Assembly (NCBI GenBank): GCA_963667605.2
Contig: CAXXUZ010000003.1
Coordinates: forward strand, 992,001 to 1,056,000
Length of the DNA: 64,000 bases
Direction of reading: 5' to 3'
Source: JADLGL01 sp963667605
GTDB taxonomy: Bacteria > Pseudomonadota > Alphaproteobacteria > Rhizobiales > Kaistiaceae
Shown here: piece by piece, positions 18,199 to 25,434 of the stretch
How positions within the stretch are numbered: position 1 is the first letter of the stretch
Layout: each line of letters begins with the position of its first letter
Notes under the pieces: model-generated
Seen by the model: only the letters and a program-made list of their open reading frames with translations
Database searches by the model: none
What the model was told of the DNA's origin: nothing
Made by a program: the position numbers and the translations under genes

Positions 18199-19395
18199 AT
18201 GACGGCTAACTTCGCCAGCGGGACGGTCTGGACCGGCGACAATCTCGACATCATGCGAGGCATGAACTCCTCTTGCGTCGATCTGATCTACCTCGATCCG
18301 CCGTTCAACTCGAATCGCACCTACGAAGCGCCTATAGGGAGCAAGGCTGCGGGTGCATCCTTCAAGGACGCATGGACGCTTGACGACGTGGACGTGCATG
18401 AGCACGGTGAATTAGCCGATCGGAATTCAGCGGCCTCTTCCGTAATAGAAGCGACGCGCCAAGCACATGGCAAGGGGATGCGGTCTTACCTCATCTTCAT
18501 GGCCGTGCGGCTGCTAGAAATGCACCGCATTCTCAAGTCCACCGGCTCGATCTACCTCCACTGCGATCCCACGGCCTCGCATTATCTCAAACTGCTGATG
18601 GATGGGATATTCGGGCAGCGGGGCTTTCGGAACGAGATCGTGTGGTGCTACCGGAAATGGTCAGTATCGGCGGACCAGTTCGTGCGAAACCATGACACGA
18701 TCCTGTTCTACGCGGGCGAGAGACACACATTCAATCCACAATTCGTCGACCCTTCACCGGGGACAATGAAACGATGGAAAGGAAAACGCCAGCAGGCTGT
18801 TTTCGTGGATGGCGCACGTCAGGCGACATCTTCTACTGAGAAAGCACGATCTCCATGTCCCGATTGGTGGGACATCTCGGTTCTCAATCCGAATGCCAAA
18901 GAACGCACCGGCTACCCGACACAGAAGCCCCTCGGCCTTGCTGGAGCGCATCATACTCGCCAGCAGTGAACCCCGGGCGACATGGTGCTGGACCCCTTCT
19001 GCGGTTGCGCCATGGCCCTTGTCGCGGCAGATCGGCTGCAGCGGGAATGGGCGGGCGTCGACCTGTCGCCGCTGGCGATCAAACTGGTAGACGACCGGGT
19101 CGCCGAGGATCGCGGCCTGTGGGGCGGCGCAACGGCGCTTACCGAACCTCCTAAGCGCACTGACCTAGGCGACCTGCCGAACTACCGGACGCATCGCCAC
19201 CGCTTCTACGGCGAACAAGAGGGCGTGTGTGTCGGCTGCGAGACTCACTTCCCGTTCCGCGTTATGGACGTCGACCACATCCTGCCCCAGTCAAAAGGCG
19301 GAACAGATCACCCTGATAACCTGCAACTGCTTTGCTCGGGCTGCAACCGCAGCAAGGGCGGGCGCACAATGGCCGAATGGAGGGCAGCAACATAA
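18199..19395 (+). pseudogene. DNA methyltransferase-HNH nuclease fusion, frameshifted
   Basis: The first segment (18199-18969) is a site-specific DNA methyltransferase with the catalytic DLIYLDPPFNSNRTY motif near its start and GYPTQKP near 18920. The same frame resumes after a TGA at 18967 with the AdoMet motif VLDPFCGCAMALVAA. It then runs into an HNH domain with cysteines VCVGC, MDVDHILPQSKGGTDHPDN and LLCSGCNRSKGG, ending at 19395. Between about 18930 and 18975 the family sequence LLERIILASSEP sits in the +1 frame, so a net 3-base set of indels has created a short out-of-frame patch containing the stop. An intact form would be about 398 residues. A fused methyltransferase and HNH nuclease fits a self-contained modification/nicking cargo. 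Confidence 0.8.
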
Positions 19396-19481
19396 ACCCG
19401 CATTCCCCAAGTGACCGATCCATCTGATGCGGTTTCCGTCTGATTCCTGTATAAGAATCAGTGGATTAGATCAGACGGAGA

Positions 19482-20840
19482 GTGGGTCGAATGCGGAACC
19501 TGGAGGGTAAGTCGGATCGGGGGCTGCTGCGGGCGTTTTTCGACCGAAGACTGAAGTTCGAGTTCCACGGTTCGCGGATCACGTCAGACGCTGGTCTGCT
19601 CGCCTATCGTGAACTGGACGAAGCCCTCGGCCTGACCACGCTGGCCGGTGACGTTATTGCTGACAGCCGGACCGGCAAGAACGGTTGGCACGGCATCATC
19701 GGTCTCCTTCGCCAATCCGTCTATGGTCGTCTTGCCGGGTACGAGGACGTGAACGACGCCGACCGGCTGGGGCGCGATCCTGCGATGCGGTGGATCGTCG
19801 GCGGCAGGGCTGTCGAGCGCGGCGGCGCATCGACCAGCCAGATGGGCCGGTTCGAGACGGAGTTACTCGCCACCAATGACAACCTCGCCGCGCTCGCTGA
19901 CCTTTTGGGCATCTGGATCGACCAGGTTAACGAGCGCAAGCCGCCGAAGATTATCGTGCTCGACATGGACAGCTCCGTCAGCCCGACCTACGGTGACCAG
20001 GAGGGCACGGCCTACAACGGTCACTTCGGCTGCACGTGCTATCACCCGCTGTTCGTGTTCAACCAGTTCGGCGATCTGGAGCGTTGCGCCCTGCGTCCGG
20101 GCAACGTGCACAGCGCCCATGAATGGCGCGATGTGTTGGACCCGGTGGTCGCTCGATACCGGAACAAGACACTCCGGCGTTATTTCCGTGGTGACGCCGC
20201 CTTCGCCTCGCCCGAGGTTTATGAGTTTCTGGAAGCGGAAGGCTTCAAGTACGCCATCCGGCTTCCGGCCAACAAGGTGCTGCACGACAGCATCGCGCAC
20301 CTGCTCAAGCGCCCCGTCGGTCGGCCGCCGAAGGAAGTTCGTCGGTATTACGCGAACTTCAGCTATCGGGCCGGTAGCTGGACGGAGCCCCGCCGGGTCG
20401 TCGCCAAGGTGGAGTGGCACTCAGGGGAACTGTATCCCCGCGTCGGCTTCATCGTCACCAACCTGAGCCGTCCTGCCGAGCGGGTTGTTGCGTTCTACAA
20501 TCAGCGCGGCACTGCCGAGCAATGGATCAAGGAAGGCAAGAACGCCATCAAGTGGACGCGGCTGTCATGCCGTTCGTTACGCAACAATGCCGTCCGGCTC
20601 CAGCTGCATGCACTCGCCTATAACCTCGGCAACTTCATGCGTACCCTGGCGTTGCCCGATACCGTGGAGCAATGGTCGCTGACGACGCTGAGGGAGAAGC
20701 TGGTCAAGATCGGTGCGAAAGTTGTCAGCCATGGCCGGTACGTCACATTTCAATTGGCCGAGGTTGCAGTCCCAAGAAGCTTGTTCCAGAAAATCTTGAG
20801 CCTGATTGATGATCTACGACGAAGACCCGCTCCGGCGTAG
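19482..20840 (+). CDS. IS1380-family transposase
   Basis: 452 residues of a DDE transposase. The catalytic region is seen as LDMDSSVSPTYGDQEG, then YFRGDAAFASPEVYEFL, then RGTAEQWIKEGKNAIKW near the C-terminus, typical of IS1380 members. The ATG at 19491 (MRNLEG) is the likely start; a GTG at 19482 is also in frame. An imperfect palindrome CTGATTC...GAATCAG at 19440-19461 lies upstream. I could not define the element's inverted repeats with confidence. The gene lies within the IS1595-type element. Confidence 0.88.
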   Translation: MGRMRNLEGKSDRGLLRAFFDRRLKFEFHGSRITSDAGLLAYRELDEALGLTTLAGDVIADSRTGKNGWHGIIGLLRQSVYGRLAGYEDVNDADRLGRDPAMRWIVGGRAVERGGASTSQMGRFETELLATNDNLAALADLLGIWIDQVNERKPPKIIVLDMDSSVSPTYGDQEGTAYNGHFGCTCYHPLFVFNQFGDLERCALRPGNVHSAHEWRDVLDPVVARYRNKTLRRYFRGDAAFASPEVYEFLEAEGFKYAIRLPANKVLHDSIAHLLKRPVGRPPKEVRRYYANFSYRAGSWTEPRRVVAKVEWHSGELYPRVGFIVTNLSRPAERVVAFYNQRGTAEQWIKEGKNAIKWTRLSCRSLRNNAVRLQLHALAYNLGNFMRTLALPDTVEQWSLTTLREKLVKIGAKVVSHGRYVTFQLAEVAVPRSLFQKILSLIDDLRRRPAPA

Positions 20841-21047
20841 GCCGAGGGAATCGACGGCAAGGAGATTGCGACACGAGAGGTGTGTCTGGATGGCAAGAGA
20901 AACGACCAAATGGCCTTCCACGCGCTGGCCGATTACCAAAATCATGTCATCGGATGGCTGCAATGGGAACAGAGTTCCCTTGGAGATGGGGCCGTGGTAG
21001 GATTTCCGCGAATTTGGATGTCATCTGGGGAATGTCGGATAAAATAC

Positions 21048-21242
21048 ATGCCGAAGCTTGATCCGAAGGTGGATTTGGTTGGCGCGACGCCCGAGACGCT
21101 GGCGCGCGCGCTGTTCCGCCGTGTCGAACCGTTACGACCGGCTCGCGTTCGAAAACCCGTTGCTGGCGATGAGGTCGCGGTAGAGAAGGTTGCGCCCGAC
21201 CAGCTGGGCGACGGTGTGCCGCATCTGCGCAAGCGTTCCTGA
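21048..21242 (+). CDS. small ORF, possible IS1595 passenger
   Basis: 64 residues from an ATG at 21048, beginning MPKLDPKVDLVGATPETLAR then ALFRR. The GATPExLARALxRR signature resembles a small uncharacterised protein type found in phages and mobile DNA. The last 110 or so bases overlap the 3' end of the convergent IS1595 transposase gene. The frame is open further upstream to 20880, but that part looks non-coding. Function unknown. Confidence 0.45.
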   Translation: MPKLDPKVDLVGATPETLARALFRRVEPLRPARVRKPVAGDEVAVEKVAPDQLGDGVPHLRKRS

Positions 21243-22106
21243 GTCGCGGACGTTGTGCTTGCCGGCGAATTCGGAGACGTAGCGTTGCAGGTGCTTCGGG
21301 CTGATCTTGTGGAAGGTGCCCTTATGGGCGCGTTTCAGCATCGACCAGAAGGATTCGATCCCATTGGTATGGGCCATCCCGGAAACGTATTCGCCGACGC
21401 TGTGCTTCACAGTTTCGTGCTCGAAAGGCATTCCCTGATATCCACCGTGATCGTCGGTGTAAACCGTCGCGCCTTCGGCTGCATGATCACCGACGAAACC
21501 TTGCAATGTCTGGGCATCTGTTTCGTCAACAACACGGGCTGTCACCATGTTGCTGTTACGGTCTTTCATACCAACCACGGCGGTCTTGCCGACTGCGCCG
21601 CGCCCGGTGCCCGCCAACTCTTTGTGCTTTGCCTTGCTCATATTCTTGCGCTTGCCGCCGAAATAGGTCTCATCGACCTCTACAGGGCCGTCAAACTGAT
21701 CGTCGTGTTCGACCGCCCATGCCTGCCGGATACGATGCAGCATGAACCATGCGGTAGGCTGCGAAACGCCAATGTCGCGTTGCAGCTTCATGGACGAAAC
21801 CGACTTGAGGTTTGTCAGGCAGAGATAGATGGCGATGGCCCACTTGCGGAGCGGGATTTTCGACCGCTGCATGGCCGTGCCGGTCTTGATGCTGAAATAG
21901 GACCGGCAGTCGCTGCACCAGTAGGGCATCTTCGCGTGAGAGGCTTCGCGGGTACGGACCGATCCGCATTTGGGGCAATGGCGACCGTCCGGCCAGATGA
22001 TGGACTCGAACCACTCGGTCGCGGCTTCCTCGGTCGGGAACATGTCCATCAGCTCAACGACGGTGAGTCCTTCGCGATGGGCTTTGCCGGGTGCTTTCTT
22101 CGCCAT
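21132..22106 (-). CDS. IS1595-family transposase
   Basis: 324 residues from the ATG at 22106, chosen because GGGAGAT lies at proper spacing; longer starts exist at 22112 and 22127. It has an N-terminal zinc ribbon (CPKCGSVRT...CSDC) and an ISXO2/IS1595 DDE-type domain: VEVDETYFGGKRKN, VYTDDHGGYQ and HTNGIESFWSMLKRAHKGTF. The right inverted repeat lies 50 bases upstream of its start. All catalytic residues are present, so it may be active. Confidence 0.93.
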   Translation of the reverse strand: MAKKAPGKAHREGLTVVELMDMFPTEEAATEWFESIIWPDGRHCPKCGSVRTREASHAKMPYWCSDCRSYFSIKTGTAMQRSKIPLRKWAIAIYLCLTNLKSVSSMKLQRDIGVSQPTAWFMLHRIRQAWAVEHDDQFDGPVEVDETYFGGKRKNMSKAKHKELAGTGRGAVGKTAVVGMKDRNSNMVTARVVDETDAQTLQGFVGDHAAEGATVYTDDHGGYQGMPFEHETVKHSVGEYVSGMAHTNGIESFWSMLKRAHKGTFHKISPKHLQRYVSEFAGKHNVRDSGTLAQMRHTVAQLVGRNLLYRDLIASNGFSNASRS

Positions 22107-22155
22107 GACCATATCTCCCTTCAACACAATGGAATATAGGGAGTCTGGCTGGAAA

Positions 22156-22179
22156 TGTCAACCATTCTTTATAATCACC
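22156..22179 (-). repeat. right terminal inverted repeat of IS1595-type element
   Basis: Reverse-complement copy of 18040-18063 with a single difference (GGTG instead of GGGG at its outer end). It abuts a 5'-truncated IS110 transposase. Confidence 0.9.
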
Positions 22180-22716
22180 AATATCATCACCGACACAGAC
22201 GACGATCGCGTTCCTGAGACGATACGATCCTGCCTCGCCATGCTGGTCGCACAGCTGGGCCTGGTGAACCGACAGATCCTGGAGACCGATCGCCGCGTCG
22301 CTGCCGATGCTCGAGCCAGTGAGACCGGTAGGCGTCTGATGGAGGTGCCCGGCGTCGGACCGGTGCTTGCTAGCCCGATCGTCGCTGCGGTTCCCGACCC
22401 CAAGGCATTCAAGTCAGGCCGCAATCTAGCAGCCTGGATTGGTCTGGTTCCGCGCCAGAACTCCAGCGGCGGCAGGAAACGGCTCGGCGGCATCACCAAA
22501 CAAGGCGACCGCTATTTGCGGCAGTTGCTGGTCGTCGGAGCGCTCTCAGTCGTCCGCCAGGCCATGCGGCACGGCACCAGGCGCTCCTGGCTGGTGCAGC
22601 TGTTGGCTCGCCGAACGCCGAAGATCGCTGCGGTCGCACTCGCCAACAAGACCGCCCGCATCATCTGGGCGATGATGACCACTGGGGATCGCTATAGGGA
22701 ACCGCAATCAATCTGA
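22180..22716 (+). pseudogene. IS110-family transposase, C-terminal part
   Basis: The frame is open from the IS1595 repeat and encodes about 178 residues of an IS110/IS116-type transposase. The C-terminal domain is intact: MEVPGVGPVLASPIVAAV, FKSGRNLAAWIGLVPRQNSS and GGRKRLGGITKQGDRYLRQL. These are the conserved helix-hairpin-helix and Ser-containing motifs. The N-terminal RuvC-like catalytic half (DEDD) is missing, removed by the junction with the IS1595-type element. The missing half is not on the other side of that element. Confidence 0.88.
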
Positions 22717-23442
22717 GGAACAAGGAGTTTGGCCAGGGCAATCGCGATGTAATGCGTCAACCGGTCGATACCGGGAGATGGGACAACCCATTTGCGCCAG
22801 AGCGCTTCAAAGCGCGTGCTTTTGGTCGGGACCCGTCTTCGCGGAAGGCATTATGGCCAGCGGCTCATGCTGCCGCACCAACAGGTCGAACACATGGCCG
22901 CACCGACCAGCAGGCGCCGCATCAGGAAAACCCCTTGCCAACGGAGAGCCGTCCACACATGGCGCAAAGCGGATATTGGTGCTGCTCCCGCCACCAGGGG
23001 GGTAGTCTAAATCTCTAAACGCCCTCTTTTTTGTTTTGGGATAGGCAAACTCACCCAAAAAAACTGCGGTCGGGGCGTGAAACACATGACTAGCGCCGAC
23101 GAATGTACGGGCGACCTGCATGTGATGGCGCCGTCGATCCCTTCTCGAAGTAACCGCGCGGTAACCGGACTCGGAAACAAGGCGTAAGAACGAGGGCTGG
23201 ACGGCCGTTTCGAGGGCTCTCGGGTGCAGCTCGGTTACTTCGACGCGAAGCTGCCCGGGCCGAACACGCCGTCATATTGCGGTCGAAGCTGATTCAATCT
23301 AAAATTACTGACCGCCGTTGCCGCCAGCCACTTTGCGAGAGGGTGTCTAATGTCATTAGCACTCGCCAAAGCTGAGTGCTAATCCGCAACAGGCGCGTGG
23401 CGGGTGTCCGGCGTCAGCGCCCCTGGGACAGATTGGGCGGAT
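22717..23442. other. non-coding mobile-element debris
   Basis: No convincing gene in 726 bases. The first 270 or so bases probably belong to the 3' part of the IS110 element. A TTTTTTGTTTTGGGATAGG stretch at 23028-23046 and a run of seven A near 23058 are unusually AT-rich for this sequence. A small symmetrical pair of CATTAGCACTC and GAGTGCTAATC at about 23352-23386 forms an imperfect inverted repeat just before the IS3 element. Confidence 0.4.
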
Positions 23443-23489
23443 TGAACAAGAGAGGGTTTCTGGCTCATCTTAACCCACGAGGGATTGAA

Positions 23490-23865
23490 GATGAGACGGA
23501 ACACCAATCACCAGAAAGCATCGGCCGAGAAGGTCGTGAAGGACATCCGGCGGGCGACTCGTCGGCAGTTCGGCGCCGAAGAGAAGATCCGGATCGTTCT
23601 GGAGGGCCTGCGCGGCGAGGACAGTATCGCTGAGCTGTGTCGCCGTGAGGGGATCAACCAGAACCTCTATTACCGCTGGTCGAAGGACTTCCTGGAGGCC
23701 GGGAAGAAGCGCCTGGCGGGTGACACTGCCCGTGAGGCTACCTCCGATGAGGTCCGGCATCTTCGCAGTGAGGCACTGGCACTCAAGGAGGCCGTTGCTG
23801 ACCTGACGCTGGACAACCGTCTACTCAAAAAAAGCATGATCGCGGATGGGGGAGAGGAGGCATGA
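23490..23865 (+). CDS. IS3 transposase OrfA
   Basis: About 124 residues from the ATG at 23490. It contains the IS3 OrfA helix-turn-helix (FGAEEKIRIVLEGLRGEDSI then AELCRREGINQNLYYRWSK) and a C-terminal leucine-zipper-like helix (LRSEALALKEAVADLTLDNR). It overlaps orfB by 4 bases (ATGA at 23862), so OrfB is made by coupled translation or frameshifting. OrfA supplies DNA-binding specificity. Confidence 0.9.
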
Positions 23866-24842
23866 GGTATCCACTATCGGAGAAGCTGGAGATCATCCGG
23901 CTGGTTGAGCGATCCCATCTGCCGGCCAAGCGCACGCTGGCGCAGTTGGGCATTCCCCGCACCTCGTTTTATCGCTGGTACGACCGCTGTCTGACCGGCG
24001 GACCGGAGGCCCTGGAGGACCGCCGCTCGCGGCCTGGCCAAGTCTGGAACCGTATCCCCGATGAGGTGAGAGACCGGATCGTACAGCTGGCGCTGGACGA
24101 GACGGATCTGTCGCCGCGGGAACTGGCTGTCCGGTTCACAGACACAGAGGGCTACTTTGTATCGGAATCCTCGGTTTATCGACTGCTCAAGGCCCATGAT
24201 CTGATCACCAGCCCGGCCTTTATCGTCCTCAAGGCGTCCGACGAGTTCCAGGACAAGACCACGGCGCCAAACCAGCTCTGGCAGACCGACTTCACTTACC
24301 TCAAGGTCATTGATTGGGGCTGGTTCTACCTCTCCACCGTGCTCGACGACTTCTCGCGCACCATTATCGCGTGGAAGCTCTGCACCACGATGAAGGCCGA
24401 GGACGTCACCGATACGCTGGAACTGGCGCTCAAGGCGTCAGGTCGCGATCGGGCAACGGTCATTCACAAGCCACGGCTCCTGTCTGACAACGGCTCCAGC
24501 TACATCGCCGACGATCTGGCCAAATGGCTCGACGACCGCGATATGGAGCACATTCGCGGCGCTCCCTATCATCCGCAAACCCAGGGCAAGATCGAGCGTT
24601 GGCATCAAACCCTGAAGAACCGCATCCTTTTGGAAAATTACTATCTGCCTGGCGACTTGGAGACACAGATCGAGGCCTTCGTCGGCCACTACAATTATCA
24701 CCGCTACCACGAGAGCCTGGGCAACCCCACGCCGGCCGATGTCTACTTCGGGCGCGGCCAGACCATCCTGTTGAAAAGAGAAAAGATCAAACAAAAGACG
24801 CTACAAACCCGGCGCTTGCAATACCGCAAAACCGCCGCATAA
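23862..24842 (+). CDS. IS3 transposase OrfB
   Basis: 326 residues with the retroviral-integrase (rve) fold. An N-terminal helical region (LGIPRTSFYRWYDRC) is followed by the DDE residues in LWQTDFTYLKV, RLLSDNGSSYIADD and HPQTQGKIERWHQTLKN. The length and all catalytic residues are normal, so the element looks potentially active. Confidence 0.93.
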   Translation: MRYPLSEKLEIIRLVERSHLPAKRTLAQLGIPRTSFYRWYDRCLTGGPEALEDRRSRPGQVWNRIPDEVRDRIVQLALDETDLSPRELAVRFTDTEGYFVSESSVYRLLKAHDLITSPAFIVLKASDEFQDKTTAPNQLWQTDFTYLKVIDWGWFYLSTVLDDFSRTIIAWKLCTTMKAEDVTDTLELALKASGRDRATVIHKPRLLSDNGSSYIADDLAKWLDDRDMEHIRGAPYHPQTQGKIERWHQTLKNRILLENYYLPGDLETQIEAFVGHYNYHRYHESLGNPTPADVYFGRGQTILLKREKIKQKTLQTRRLQYRKTAA

Positions 24843-24880
24843 AATGACCAACCAGATGGGCCGAACCCTCTCTTAAATCA

Positions 24881-25434
24881 GGCCGCTCATCGGTTCCAAA
24901 TTACCTGACGACGGACAGCGGGCGAAGATTTCCGGGTGTTCGGTGTCTTTGTCGCCTAGCAGCGGAAAGCCCTTGACCATCGCCAGCGCCTCGGCGATCG
25001 CCAGCGTCGACTTGCCGGCGCCACCGGCGGCGATCGTCATCGAGACGTGCTTGCGAATGTAGTGCTCACCGTAGACCCAAGCACGACGCGGAATGTCCTT
25101 CGGGTCGACCCGAAGGAACGGCGTCGCGACGAAGGCTTGCGAAACCTCGACCTCTTTGTGCTCGGCTTCCTTCGCCTTTTCCTCGGCCGCGGCGATGAAC
25201 CGCTCTGCGATTTCCCCGCCCTCGGCGACAAGCGATTCGTCCGTCTCAGGTGGCCCCTCGGGGATCTTGCGCGGCTCAGCCGATCCACTGACAAGCCCGC
25301 TCCGAATAGTCGCGAGCGCCGCCTCGCGGCCATCCTTACCGACATAGCCGTTTGCTACCGCGGCACTATATAGCCGTTGCTCGGCCTCGCCAGCGGTGAG
25401 CACCCCGGCACCGACGAAAGTTCCGAGCGCAAAG
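24881..25434 (-). pseudogene. AAA ATPase (RepA/primase-helicase-like) fragment of an integrated element
   Basis: The minus-strand frame starts upstream of 25403, without a proper start, and ends in the IS3 repeat. It encodes the end of a primase-like region (AVANGYVGKDGREAALATIR), an acidic linker and a RepA-like/AAA_25 helicase opening with Walker A AAGGAGKSTLAIAEALAMVK. Such proteins belong to phage and plasmid replication modules. Both ends are missing: the 5' end at the junction with the cyclophilin gene near 25434, and the C-terminal half at the IS3. It is evidence of an older integrated element. Confidence 0.75.

Larger units (their letters stand above)
18040..22179. mobile_element. IS1595-type element with passenger genes, hit by IS1380
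   Basis: Near-perfect 24-bp inverted repeats at 18040-18063 and 22156-22179 bracket 4.1 kb. Inside are the IS1595-family transposase (minus strand, next to the right repeat), a small ORF, a DNA methyltransferase-HNH reading frame and an IS1380-type transposase gene. IS1595 elements carrying passenger genes are a known class. The IS1380 gene probably represents a secondary insertion. The 8 bases outside each repeat (TTCCAAAA and AATATCAT) do not match, so no 8-bp target duplication survives and at least one flank has been rearranged. Confidence 0.8.
23443..24880 (+). mobile_element. IS3-family insertion sequence
   Basis: A 1.44-kb element with overlapping orfA and orfB. Imperfect terminal repeats start with TG: TGAACAAGAGAGGGTTTCTG at 23443 and, reverse-complemented from 24880, TGATTTAAGAGAGGGTTCGG. 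The flanking trinucleotides (GAT and GGC) do not match, so no target duplication is evident. On its right side it truncates an AAA ATPase gene. Confidence 0.85.

Noticed and set aside
23343..23390. Short inverted repeat CATTAGCACTC / GAGTGCTAATC considered as a CIRCE-type operator
   Set aside because: The half-sites resemble the HrcA operator (TTAGCACTC-N9-GAGTGCTAA), but no heat-shock gene follows; an IS3 element lies downstream. It may be a stray remnant of a groESL promoter rather than a working site.
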